The translations under genes were made by a program, and so were the position numbers. DNA of 64,000 bases, taken from Candidatus Saccharibacteria bacterium UBA6224 (GTDB lineage Bacteria; Patescibacteriota; Saccharimonadia; Saccharimonadales; UBA4665). The DNA lies in the NCBI GenBank assembly GCA_002441585.1, contig DJWS01000009.1, positions 163,118 through 227,117 of the forward strand, written 5' to 3'. The notes below the pieces were generated by a model, which worked only from the letters and a program-made list of their open reading frames with translations, was not told where the DNA came from and searched no databases. Below, in pieces: positions 53,476 through 62,577 of this stretch; position 1 is the stretch's first letter, and every line of letters begins with the position of its first letter.

Positions 53476-55080
53476 ATGAGTGAGGTCGAACCTACGGTCT
53501 CGCTGCCGACGCACACCAGCGCCAACTTCTGGGCTTTCAACAACCCAAGGGACGCCCAGCTGACCATCTTCATGGGATTCGTCGCATTGATTGGATGGGT
53601 CCTAACGTCGATGTTGGCCGTCTTCCCGGTTGCGGTGGTGTGGGCACTACTCATGCTGCGCAACGGCAAGGCACGGACATACGTTCGCATCGGCCGTTGG
53701 GTCAAAGGATCGGCTCGGCGGCGGTTCCGCAAGGGAGTCATCTTTGCTCGCCAGAGCACTGACCTCCCCGAGGAGCCGCGACCCGTTGGCAGCGATGTCA
53801 TCGAGGCCGACATGGCCGACGAGACGGCAACCGTGTCGTCCAAGAAGCGATTCAAGAAGCTTCGACGACGCTCCGAAAAGAGGCTGATCAACTTCGTAAC
53901 GGCTTCGGTCCCTGACGACCACAGCCAACACGGACACATCGGCTTCGTTCACCACTACCCGACGCGGCTTGACCTCATCCCCATCACCGGGGAAGGAGCG
54001 TCGATCTCAGCGATGTCACCGGCCAGGCAGCAGTGGGCTCACGAGACCATTGCCGGACTGATCAAGTCCCTACCGGCCATCGGTCGGAGCGTCAGTGTCG
54101 GTGTCTCATTCGTCAACAGGTATGACCCTGCGGACGTCTATGGGTACATGGCGAGAGTCGAGGAGGTCAACCACCCCAAGGCACTCACCGACCCGGAGGT
54201 CATCAAGACGCCACTCGACCAGAGATGGCATACCTGCTACCAAGTACAGGAGGCGCTAGCCAACGAATTTCTTCCGCAGACGCGGGAGCCGTGGATGATC
54301 ATGCTCATCGCCGTCCGACAGGAAGGCGTGCTTGCGAAGGCGAGCAAGAGCCACATCATCGGGGCACGTTGGGTCGGGCGGCTGCTCATCAACAAGGCCG
54401 TGCGAATCGCCGTAGCCCAGCTCTCCGTTGCAGGAGTCATCGAGCCACGAGCGCTCGACCTTGCGGAGGTCAACGACTTCGTCCGTGGGTCACACCCGGG
54501 CGGGATCGACAAGTACTACGAGGCACGCGAAAGCGACCCTAACCAGCGCTACTCCTCGGAGTTCACTGGCCACTGGCCGCAATGGAGCATGCGTGCAACC
54601 AACTCGCATGGAGAGACTGATGGCATCTGCCACACGGTTCTCCGTGTCACGGCGTTCCCACCGAACGTCGACGAGGCCTACTTCAGGCGAGTTGACAGTC
54701 AGATCGATGTACCGTGCTTCTCGCGGGCAACCGTGGGTGAAGCTGTACAGAGCACTCGTGAGTTGTGGTGGCTCGAAAGGGGCACTGCGATCATCTCGGA
54801 CCTCGGCACCATCATCGGGATCGACCGGCAAACGCTGGCCGCCCAAGATCGGGACCGTCGCCTCGAAGAGCGCAAGCTGGATATCCACGCCAGCCAGTAC
54901 AGCCTGCAGTTCAGCCATCTCTACGCATTGTTCGCCACGTCGCCCGAGGAATTGGACGGCTATGTCGACAGTGTGTTGACCGAGCTGAGCAAGCATGGCA
55001 TGTCAGCCAAGCGAATCACTGGTGTGGAGTACCAATATCCCGCCCTGTGGAGCGCGACGCTGGGGTTACCCAATGTGTGA
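53476..55080 (+). CDS. SCO6880-like conjugation protein (PrgI plus VirB4 N-terminal type)
   Basis: 534 residues. Two adjacent membrane helices near 28-70 (PrgI-like) precede a long soluble part resembling the N-terminal domain of VirB4 ATPases; no P-loop is present. The next gene supplies the ATPase half. This split arrangement is known from Streptomyces-type SCO6880/ATP-binding gene pairs. GGGAGGGTGAG stands before the ATG. Confidence 0.72.
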   Translation: MSEVEPTVSLPTHTSANFWAFNNPRDAQLTIFMGFVALIGWVLTSMLAVFPVAVVWALLMLRNGKARTYVRIGRWVKGSARRRFRKGVIFARQSTDLPEEPRPVGSDVIEADMADETATVSSKKRFKKLRRRSEKRLINFVTASVPDDHSQHGHIGFVHHYPTRLDLIPITGEGASISAMSPARQQWAHETIAGLIKSLPAIGRSVSVGVSFVNRYDPADVYGYMARVEEVNHPKALTDPEVIKTPLDQRWHTCYQVQEALANEFLPQTREPWMIMLIAVRQEGVLAKASKSHIIGARWVGRLLINKAVRIAVAQLSVAGVIEPRALDLAEVNDFVRGSHPGGIDKYYEARESDPNQRYSSEFTGHWPQWSMRATNSHGETDGICHTVLRVTAFPPNVDEAYFRRVDSQIDVPCFSRATVGEAVQSTRELWWLERGTAIISDLGTIIGIDRQTLAAQDRDRRLEERKLDIHASQYSLQFSHLYALFATSPEELDGYVDSVLTELSKHGMSAKRITGVEYQYPALWSATLGLPNV

Positions 55081-55112
55081 GACGTCTGCTGCCTTACGGC
55101 GACAGACAGAAA

Positions 55113-55178
55113 GGTGCGTGACAGCCCCAGGGTTCTTTTGAGGTCTTCGGACTTTAAAACAACCCTGGGGCTACGCAC
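55113..55178. promoter_or_regulatory. 66-nt near-continuous hairpin capped by TTCG, between secretion genes
   Basis: GTGCGT (55113-55118) pairs with ACGCAC (55173-55178). AGCCCCAGGGTT (55123-55134) pairs with AACCCTGGGGCT (55161-55172). Inside, TTTTGAGGTC-TTCG-GACTTTAAAA continues the stem with G-U pairs. The only left-side bulge is GAC. It could limit read-through into, or translation of, the VirB4-type gene. Confidence 0.7.
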
Positions 55179-55318
55179 AACACTTCAGTCCGTCTATCGA
55201 ACTTCGATATACGAACCGAGGTGTTCCTCGAACCCCTCGAAGCGTTCTCGCTTGACCCTTAACAATGGCGAAAGCCTTCACAACGACAAAACACAAACAC
55301 TCTCGGAAGGAGAGTACC

Positions 55319-56806
55319 ATGCACTCCGATGGCAGGAACTTCAAGTCCACGCCTAGTACGTTTGCGCGGACACAGCCCTTCGTTGGTGGTTCACTACCGA
55401 GCAACCACAGGCAGGGATTGTTCGTTGGGCGCAACCGCGAGACACGACGAGCTGTCTTCATCGACGGCTACGCCGGCCGCAAGACGGGACTGCTCAACGG
55501 CCTCTATGCACTCGTCGATGGCGAGCGCGAGAGCGGCAAGAGCACGTTCCTCAAGTGCATGATCTTGCGCTCGGGTTCGCTCCAGGCCGGTCTCGACCAG
55601 TTCGGGTATCCCAACCTGTACCGGATGCAGCTCTTCGAGAGCCGCAACGAGGCAGGTGCTCCGGAATACGAGCCGGTCACCAAGAACATGGGCGGAGTCA
55701 CCATCTCCCCCGTCCAGCAGAAGATCAAGCTCAACCCCTACGACCCGTCGGCAAGCGACGAGGCCAGTATGCTGAGGGATTCAGTGGATCTGGCGGAAAT
55801 CATCCAGGGAGCACCGCTCACTGGACTCGCGCCGTTTGTCCACCAGCTGGCGGTCAGAAAGATGCTCCGGGAACTCCCCGGCCTCGGATCGCCCCAGTTG
55901 TACGCCCAGGTGCTCGCCACCACCACCGGTGAGGACGGGAACCAGTACTTCAAGGAAAATGCGGACGACCTCCGTAAGAACCTGAAGACGGCGGCGGACT
56001 CCAACCCGCAGCTGGCAGCCAAGCTTCACAATCTTCTCGACCTGCGGACTCGTCTCGACGAGGAAGAGCTGGCACGAGAGGTCACGAGGCAGGCCGCCAT
56101 CATGTCGCAGCTGACCAACGGCGAATACGGCGTTCTGTTCAGCGGCGACGGCACGCCCTTCAGTGAGATACTGGGGCTGCCTTTCGTCTCGATCGACCGT
56201 CTCGGCATGAGCCCCAAGCTGCGCGTCATGTTCGACTCGCAGTACTGGAACAAGCAGACGTGGGCCATCACGCACAATCAGAAGGAGCACATTCCCCACG
56301 CCAGCTTCGGTGACGAGGATCAGGACAACTACCTGTTCCCGGCATACCTGCGGGCGTTCGATGAGTACATCCGCAAGATCCGCTCGTTCCACACCTGGGT
56401 TTGGCGGGCCACGCAGTACAGTTCACGCCTGACCAAGATCGGCGAGGCCAGCTCCGAAGCTCGCGAGCTCGCACAGACGATCGACCTCGGCGTGTCCATC
56501 CGTTGCGTCTTCCGTCAGCCGGAAAACGACGACGTGCTGCACCACCTAACCCAACTCGGCTTCACCGACAAGGAGGCGGCTGAATCAACGCATTACCCCC
56601 AGGGGTGCTTCGCACTCTTGGTTGGCAAGCTGCCGCCTATCTTCGTGGAGCACTACGTCACGGAGCCCGAGAAGCCGCTCATCAAGACCAACCTCGCCAA
56701 CGACGCGATGTTGGAGCGGCGGAACGCTCGGGAATTCGAACCACGCAGCTCCAGCGATGAGGGCCTGCAGATCATAGGACCAGGAGGTGAGTTCATTGAA
56801 GCTTAA
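55319..56806 (+). CDS. VirB4/TraC-type secretion ATPase (C-terminal half)
   Basis: 495 residues from ATG at 55319, with GGAAGGAG upstream; a longer reading lacks this. Walker A is GERESGKST (68-76), and GDEDQDNYLF fits a Walker B region. The motif TWVWRATQYSSRL resembles the arginine/sensor part of FtsK/HerA-type ATPases. It lacks the N-terminal VirB4 domain, which the preceding gene seems to provide. It energises the secretion channel. Overlaps the next gene by 11 nt. Confidence 0.78.
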   Translation: MHSDGRNFKSTPSTFARTQPFVGGSLPSNHRQGLFVGRNRETRRAVFIDGYAGRKTGLLNGLYALVDGERESGKSTFLKCMILRSGSLQAGLDQFGYPNLYRMQLFESRNEAGAPEYEPVTKNMGGVTISPVQQKIKLNPYDPSASDEASMLRDSVDLAEIIQGAPLTGLAPFVHQLAVRKMLRELPGLGSPQLYAQVLATTTGEDGNQYFKENADDLRKNLKTAADSNPQLAAKLHNLLDLRTRLDEEELAREVTRQAAIMSQLTNGEYGVLFSGDGTPFSEILGLPFVSIDRLGMSPKLRVMFDSQYWNKQTWAITHNQKEHIPHASFGDEDQDNYLFPAYLRAFDEYIRKIRSFHTWVWRATQYSSRLTKIGEASSEARELAQTIDLGVSIRCVFRQPENDDVLHHLTQLGFTDKEAAESTHYPQGCFALLVGKLPPIFVEHYVTEPEKPLIKTNLANDAMLERRNAREFEPRSSSDEGLQIIGPGGEFIEA

Positions 56807-57419
56807 GCTCGGCTGGGCGGCAATTCTGATTGCTGCCATCGTCTTCCTGGTGGTCCTTGCGACTCGTCCAGGTCAAGCGCCAGAGGCTTCGTCACCACCC
56901 GTGGCGACACCAACCAGCGCACCGTCTAGCACGTCGGCTTCGGTCCCCGCGCCAGCGGCGACGGCTGAGACCTCCCCTGCACCCGCAGAGGATTTGTCCC
57001 AGCTCAAGCAGCAGGCCGTCAGGATCGTGGAGGCGTACTACCACATCGATGTCTCTGACACGACAGAGAGTCGGCTCGCCGCCGTCACTCAGCTCGTGCC
57101 GCTCGAGAACATCGACAACCCCGGCAATTTCGGCATCGGTTACACCTCGTGCTGGGATCACGCACGTCTGGAAAACCAGCTCAAGGAGCGGGCTACGGTC
57201 TCGACCGGGTCCATCACCACCGAGCGGGTCCAGACGGACGTGACAATCCTGCACATGCAGGTGCCCGGCGTCGTCCGTCAGTACCTACCGAGCGGGGAAC
57301 CGTTCAGGGGCACTCAGTGCTCTCCCGGCGAGTACGCCTTCGTGGCGACATTCGACTGGAGGCTGACGGAGTCCGGCTGGGTCCTGGACAACTTCGGGAA
57401 TCCCGGTGATCTCCGATGA
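56796..57419 (+). CDS. VirB8/TcpC-like membrane-anchored protein
   Basis: 207 residues from TTG at 56796. AGGAGG at 56782-56787 is 8 nt upstream, while GTG at 56787 overlaps it. One N-terminal membrane helix, a Pro/Ser/Ala-rich linker (about 28-65) and a C-terminal domain with two Cys (TSCWDH, TQCSPGEY) follow. NTF2-like TcpC/VirB8 proteins have this layout. The call is by context and topology. Confidence 0.6.
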   Translation: MKLKLGWAAILIAAIVFLVVLATRPGQAPEASSPPVATPTSAPSSTSASVPAPAATAETSPAPAEDLSQLKQQAVRIVEAYYHIDVSDTTESRLAAVTQLVPLENIDNPGNFGIGYTSCWDHARLENQLKERATVSTGSITTERVQTDVTILHMQVPGVVRQYLPSGEPFRGTQCSPGEYAFVATFDWRLTESGWVLDNFGNPGDLR

Positions 57420-59005
57420 GCGCCTCAGGCAAGGGCGGGGGTCTGCGAAAACTAGTCGCGATCCTGTTGGTGCCGGTCTTCGGCATCATCGCCCTGATGT
57501 TCTCGATCGTCATGATCGTCTCGTCGGCCCAGGCCGAGTGCGCTACCCAAACGGGTGCCGACACTTCTGCCGACTCAGTCCCGACGGTCCCGCCGAACAC
57601 TGACCTGTTCAACGCGATCAAGATTGTGACCAAGGGTGAGCCTCGGCTTGCTCTGTCACATTTCATGACGACGTACCTCGAGAGCAAGTGGGGCGTACGT
57701 GTCGTGGCGGGCGGAGCCTATGGCAACTACCAGATTCAGAACCCTGGTATGTCGCCTGGACCCAACCCCCACATCACCGTCGAGCAGGCACTCGACCCGG
57801 CCTACGCGGCCCGCTACATGGCACCGCGGTACGTCGCAGCCATGCGCCGCGTCGACCCGAAGCTGTGGAGTACGGACCCGCAAGGGGCCGCCGAATTGGT
57901 GGGATACGGAGCCGAGAGGCCTCGTGTCATCTACCACACGCCACCGCGAATCGTTAACGGCGTGAACGTCGGCGGTCAGGGCCCTCAGGCTGTGCACACG
58001 GCCTACGTCAAGTCGATCCAGCAGATGCAGAGGATGGGCATCAGCATCAGCTTCAGCATCGAAAACTTCACCCCCCTCGTGGAGGCGGACGGATCGACCA
58101 ACCCGGGCTCGCCCAACGTTGCCAACGTTGCAAGCACACCCGACCTCTGTAACCCCTACCAGATGATCACGGCAAACCTGAGCAGCGCAGCGACCGTCAT
58201 CCAGGCGGCCGAGGCCTACCTAGGCTACCCGTACGTCTTCAAAGGCGGCAACATCAACGGCCCAACGCAGTCTCCCATCGCAACCGGAGACAGCGGTCAC
58301 GTCGGTTTCGACGACAGTGGGCTAACGCAGTACGCTTACCACAAGGCCGGGATCAACATTCCTCGCACCGCTTCGGCGCAGTACGAGAATTACCCGGGCT
58401 ACCAGCGCAAGCTGGGTGATGAGCAAGCTGGCGATCTGGTGTTCTTCGGCGACAGCCGCGGCATCTCGCATGTCGGGATCGTCGTTGATCCGGAGAAACA
58501 CACCATGATCAACGCGCCTCGATCTGGCCTCAATATCCAGTACGAGTCGTACCGTGACGGCTCCCTCGTGGGGTTCGTCCACCTGCTCCCCGACAACCAG
58601 CCGGTCGTCACTGGGATCAGTCTGATCGGACCGGAGGGATTCCCCGGCGGACAGTGCGGAGTCTACGTCTCCTACATCGTGCGTCGGCATATCCCGAACT
58701 TCCCGTCCGCGAGCATGGGGTACTACGGAAAGGACTTCGCGTCCAACCTCGGTCGGGCGCCGTTCAATTTCCGTGTTGACAACCGACCCGCCATCCGGGC
58801 AGTTGTTTCCTTCCCCCCCAGGCTCAGCGACCCCAGAGGAGTTGCTGGCCACGTCGCCATCGTTTCGGGGATTTACTCGAACGGTGACATCCTGGTCGAA
58901 GAGGCCAACTGGACCGTAGATGAAGGCTACGGCACTCACGTTGTGAAGGCATCCATCGTACCACAACTGACCTACGCGCACACCGAGGTCAGGTGGCGAG
59001 ATTGA
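57416..59005 (+). CDS. Three-domain peptidoglycan hydrolase with Cys-less NlpC/P60 domain
   Basis: 529 residues. One N-terminal membrane helix (13-36) is followed by a lytic-transglycosylase-like domain (Glu89 in TTYLESKWG, then GAYGNYQIQ). An NlpC/P60-like domain (about 262-385) has GFDDSGLTQYAY where FDCSG is expected: Asp300 (GAC) takes the catalytic Cys place, while His352 (ISHVGIV) remains. A CHAP-like domain (about 400-529) keeps Cys414 (GGQCGVYVS) and GHVAIVSG. In secretion islands such proteins open the wall. Overlaps the previous gene by 4 nt. Confidence 0.82.
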   Translation: MSASGKGGGLRKLVAILLVPVFGIIALMFSIVMIVSSAQAECATQTGADTSADSVPTVPPNTDLFNAIKIVTKGEPRLALSHFMTTYLESKWGVRVVAGGAYGNYQIQNPGMSPGPNPHITVEQALDPAYAARYMAPRYVAAMRRVDPKLWSTDPQGAAELVGYGAERPRVIYHTPPRIVNGVNVGGQGPQAVHTAYVKSIQQMQRMGISISFSIENFTPLVEADGSTNPGSPNVANVASTPDLCNPYQMITANLSSAATVIQAAEAYLGYPYVFKGGNINGPTQSPIATGDSGHVGFDDSGLTQYAYHKAGINIPRTASAQYENYPGYQRKLGDEQAGDLVFFGDSRGISHVGIVVDPEKHTMINAPRSGLNIQYESYRDGSLVGFVHLLPDNQPVVTGISLIGPEGFPGGQCGVYVSYIVRRHIPNFPSASMGYYGKDFASNLGRAPFNFRVDNRPAIRAVVSFPPRLSDPRGVAGHVAIVSGIYSNGDILVEEANWTVDEGYGTHVVKASIVPQLTYAHTEVRWRD

Positions 59006-59268
59006 AAGGAGAACGCATCAGTTCTTGTGGGAACGTGCCCATTTCGGCACACAGTACCTATGAACTGCAGGAGACCGTCGTCTTCTGTGAGCCAGCAATG
59101 GTAAGATACGGCCCGCCGGTCCGTGATTCCTCATTACGAGGCTATCAAAACCGGCAACAACCCAGTGGCTTAGCCATACAATCTGAGCCCCTAGGTAGTT
59201 TCAGCCTCTCCTCGCCGAACCATCGCCGTGCCGCCCTCAACCGTAAGGTGTTTGCTATGATATATTCG
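59006..59268. other. Right boundary of the GC-rich island
   Basis: 263 bases without a credible gene. A frame running through from 58993 has no protein-like composition here. Codon and base style changes back to native type after about 59240. Confidence 0.45.
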
Positions 59269-59532
59269 ATGAAACTCATTAGATATTTCTTCGCCGACAA
59301 GAACGGCAAAATGGTGCTGGCACAGAAGCCAAACGTACCACTCCTTGCCTGGGCAGTATTATTGCTGTTATCAAAGCTTTTACCTCCAGGCGGTTGGCAA
59401 TCATGGGCAGGCTATATCAGCACCGCCTCGCTTGTCATATGGGCAGTTCTGGAGGTGGGGTGGGGAGTGACCCCATTCCGGCGCACACTTGGTACGGTCG
59501 TACTGGGCATCGTTGCACTGAGAGTATTCTGA
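59269..59532 (+). CDS. Small membrane protein
   Basis: 87 residues from ATG at 59269, 7 nt after TATGAT (59256-59261), a leaderless-type start. Three hydrophobic stretches: VPLLAWAVLLLLSKLLP, WAGYISTASLVIWAVLEVGW and a short terminal one. No known function. It is the first native-style gene after the island. Confidence 0.65.
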   Translation: MKLIRYFFADKNGKMVLAQKPNVPLLAWAVLLLLSKLLPPGGWQSWAGYISTASLVIWAVLEVGWGVTPFRRTLGTVVLGIVALRVF

Positions 59533-59650
59533 CCCGGCCTAGCCCAAAATAATTTGGGCAGCGGTAAAAGACAGACAACCGGTATGTTTGTGGCAACGTG
59601 TATACATTAGGATGGCGAGATTTACAGATTCGCGCTAGAATGTCCATATT

Positions 59651-60163
59651 ATGTCAATGCTAGAGGTCATTACGCCGCAGCCAGACTTCCCCAGAGTTGA
59701 TCTGACCGAAGAAAACGCCGAGTACCTCACACTGGTCATGGCCAATCATGGCGTATTGCAGAGTGGCCATATGGTCGCCGAAACGACCCATCCCATATTT
59801 CCAGCGACCCATTCGGCGCTGACAGTTGCGACAGAACATCTATTCGATCGTCCTGAAAACCTACGCGCCATCGAGTTCGGCATAAGAGGGCTAGAGGCCA
59901 TCACTCTGTTCGTCCTAGCAAATCCACTCGAGCCCGAGCTGAAAGAGCTCAAGAGCAATATCGTCAATATCATGAAGCCGAGTAACATTGCTGGTGTCTA
60001 CGGCTACTTCGAGAGGGTCCACGAAGAATTCTTGCACGAAACACCCCGCACTGCTGCCGTCATTGCCGAAAGTGCCGCCAGGTACATCGGTAGCCAGGCA
60101 AATCTTGCCGTTTTTGGCGGCGCTGTGGCCCGGCAATTTGAACTCGACAACGCCAAAGACTAG
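59651..60163 (+). CDS. Hypothetical protein
   Basis: 170 residues, soluble, helical. No recognised domain. TAGAAT at 59636-59641 lies 9 nt before the ATG. Convergent with zwf. Confidence 0.6.
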   Translation: MSMLEVITPQPDFPRVDLTEENAEYLTLVMANHGVLQSGHMVAETTHPIFPATHSALTVATEHLFDRPENLRAIEFGIRGLEAITLFVLANPLEPELKELKSNIVNIMKPSNIAGVYGYFERVHEEFLHETPRTAAVIAESAARYIGSQANLAVFGGAVARQFELDNAKD

Positions 60164-60210
60164 CGGAACATCGAAAATCAGGAGCAGATAGTTGCCGTGG
60201 CTTGTCCCGA

Positions 60211-61653
60211 CTATTGCGAGGTATCGGACGAGGTCAAGGCCGCAAGGTCGGGGCCTTCAGAGCCCTTGGCGTAAATCTGGAGGCCATCACCACTAGACGA
60301 CCAAGCGTCAAGCACTGGCTGCAAAATGCGCCAGGCACTCATGACCTCATCGCTGGTAGCAAACAGGGTATTATCCCCGCGAATAGCGTCGACCAGGACG
60401 CGCTCATAGGCGTCAGGGTGGCCATGGCTATCGAATGTCTGCTGATAGCTGAACTTCATCGGAGCAACCTGCAGGGTGCGGTCATAACCAGGCTTTTTGA
60501 CCCACAACTTCACCACGATACTTTCGTCGGGCTGGATATAAAACACCAATTCGTTGGTGTGGTTGTGATCCTCAGCCTTGGGCTTGAACTCCACCGCTAT
60601 GCAGGTCTGCTTGGCGGCCAGACCCTTGCCGGTCCGGATATAAATCGGCACGCCTTGCCAGCGCACATCGCGTGAATACAATTTGATGGCCGCATAGGTT
60701 TCGACCCACGAGGTAGCACTGCCGACCTCGGCCTTGTAGCCCTCGTACTGGCCGCGCACTGCGCGCTCATTCATATGGTCGGCCGGTACCGGCTCGATGC
60801 TGTCGAGCACGTGCTGGCGGCAGGCGTGGATGTCATCGCCATCGGTAATATCGCGCGGGCGGTCCATCATGATAACCGACATCACGTGCAGCAAATGGCT
60901 CTGTATCAAATCACGCATGGCTCCGACTTGCTCATAAAAATTCGCCCGCCCCTCGATATCAAGTTTTTCGTCGGCCGTGATAGTTATCGATTTGATGTGA
61001 TGATTGTCCCAAATGTCTTCGAAGATTGGGTTGCGAAAACGGAAGGTAACTAAGTTTTGCACGGTTTCTTTGGCCAGGTAGTGATCGATGCGAAACAATT
61101 GCTTTTCGTGAAAGTAGCGCCTGGTGGCGGCTATCAATTCTTCGGCCGTCGTCATGTCAAAACCGAATGGCTTTTCCAGCAACAAGTGGCTCAGCACACC
61201 GTGTTTATCGCAGCCACGCTGCAGACCACTTTCACCGAGGTGCCGAATAATCGATGCCGAAATTTGTGGCGGTATCGCCAAATAATACAGCCGCGTCATG
61301 CAAATATTGGACTTGTCCTCGATATCGTCCATGTACTGCTTGAGCGCTGGATAGCCGTCTGGTTCGGCGGCATTCATATGATACAGTTCGATTTTTTTGG
61401 CCAGCCTATGCATCACCTCGTTGTCCACGCGGCCATCCGAGCTACGAATGCCGGCTTTGGCGTCTTCGAGTAAATCGGCGAGGTCGAATGGCCGTCGGGT
61501 CACGCCAAGTATTCGTGTCTGATCGTGCAACAGACCATTTTTTTCCAGTTCATACAGGGAGGGCAATAACTTGCGCTTTGACAAATCCCCAGTCACACCG
61601 AAAATGACGATCGTTGCCGCGGCCAATTCTAGGTGAAAATCGGTATTATCCAT
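60211..61653 (-). CDS. zwf: Glucose-6-phosphate 1-dehydrogenase
   Basis: 480 residues. NADP-binding FGVTGDLSKRKL (18-29) and the active-site motif RIDHYLAKE near 190 (RIDHYLGKE in most enzymes) are present, with LEKPFGFD before it. It oxidises glucose-6-phosphate to 6-phosphogluconolactone. Last gene of pgl-gnd-zwf, 3 nt after gnd. Confidence 0.96.
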   Translation of the reverse strand: MDNTDFHLELAAATIVIFGVTGDLSKRKLLPSLYELEKNGLLHDQTRILGVTRRPFDLADLLEDAKAGIRSSDGRVDNEVMHRLAKKIELYHMNAAEPDGYPALKQYMDDIEDKSNICMTRLYYLAIPPQISASIIRHLGESGLQRGCDKHGVLSHLLLEKPFGFDMTTAEELIAATRRYFHEKQLFRIDHYLAKETVQNLVTFRFRNPIFEDIWDNHHIKSITITADEKLDIEGRANFYEQVGAMRDLIQSHLLHVMSVIMMDRPRDITDGDDIHACRQHVLDSIEPVPADHMNERAVRGQYEGYKAEVGSATSWVETYAAIKLYSRDVRWQGVPIYIRTGKGLAAKQTCIAVEFKPKAEDHNHTNELVFYIQPDESIVVKLWVKKPGYDRTLQVAPMKFSYQQTFDSHGHPDAYERVLVDAIRGDNTLFATSDEVMSAWRILQPVLDAWSSSGDGLQIYAKGSEGPDLAALTSSDTSQ

Positions 61654-61656
61654 GGC

Positions 61657-62565
61657 TTATTCTTTGGTATTAACCGGATGCCCACCAAATTTGTTACGTA
61701 ATTCTGCCAGCAGCTGCGTAGCGTAGTTTGTGTCGCCTTGTTGGGAGTTAATCCGCACGTCCAATGCCGCCCGGATAGCCGGCAATTCTATTTGCGAGGC
61801 CTCGGCCGTCTCGAGCGACCACCGAGCTTCACCGGAATCGACAACCTTACCACTAGCCGCGCTCAGCGACTGATCGGCCTCCATGATTTCGGCCACCAGG
61901 CCGTTGAGCGTGCTTTCGATAACGCTAGACTTTTGCCAGATGGCACCGACCTTAGCCAGATCAAGCTGTTGGTATGGACCCTCTCGCAGCAAACGATAGC
62001 CCTCGGCCAAGCTCTCCATCATGCCGTATTCGATGGCGTTATGAACCATCTTGACGTAATGGCCGGAGCCAGCGCGGCCAAAATAATCATGACCACCACG
62101 TGAGCCTGCTAGCGCATCGAGAATCGGCGTGATAATTCCATACGATGCCGCGCTGCCGCCGACCATCATGGAAAATCCATTAACGATGCCCAGCACACCG
62201 CCGCTGACACCCACATCGACGAATTCGACGCCTTTGTGGGCGGCCAGCTCGGCGTGCTTTTGAGTTTCACGGAAGTCCGTGTTGCCACCGTCTATCAGCA
62301 AGCTGCCGGCCGGCAACACCTCGAGCCAGGCATCCACTTCGGCACTGACGAATGTCGCCGGAATCATCAACCACACCACCACCGGCTCATCACCGAACTT
62401 TTCGACGGCCGACTGCCGATCATTAACCGGCACTGCACCGAAGGCCGCCGCCGCTGCCACCGCTTCCGGGTTAGGGTCGAGGGCAATCACCCGGTGCCCG
62501 GCCTGAGCGATCAAGTTGGCCAATTGACTCCCCATCTTACCAAGTCCAACAATAGCAATGGTCAT
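61657..62565 (-). CDS. gnd: 6-phosphogluconate dehydrogenase, short (YqeC-like) type
   Basis: 302 residues, the short decarboxylating form. Rossmann motif GLGKMGSQLANLI, IDGGNTDF, VGVSGGVLGI and the catalytic KMVHNAIEYGMM. It yields ribulose-5-phosphate and reduced NAD(P). AGGAAT-type ribosome site precedes the ATG. Flanked by pgl and zwf. Confidence 0.95.
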   Translation of the reverse strand: MTIAIVGLGKMGSQLANLIAQAGHRVIALDPNPEAVAAAAAFGAVPVNDRQSAVEKFGDEPVVVWLMIPATFVSAEVDAWLEVLPAGSLLIDGGNTDFRETQKHAELAAHKGVEFVDVGVSGGVLGIVNGFSMMVGGSAASYGIITPILDALAGSRGGHDYFGRAGSGHYVKMVHNAIEYGMMESLAEGYRLLREGPYQQLDLAKVGAIWQKSSVIESTLNGLVAEIMEADQSLSAASGKVVDSGEARWSLETAEASQIELPAIRAALDVRINSQQGDTNYATQLLAELRNKFGGHPVNTKE

Positions 62566-62577
62566 ACGGATTCCTTT

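Noticed and set aside
48915..59005. Complete conjugative element
   Set aside because: No relaxase, coupling ATPase, integrase or clear att pair was seen, so only a secretion gene set is claimed.
58993..59268. In-frame N-terminal extension of the small membrane protein at 59269
   Set aside because: The extension has no protein-like composition, and the -10 box geometry supports ATG at 59269.
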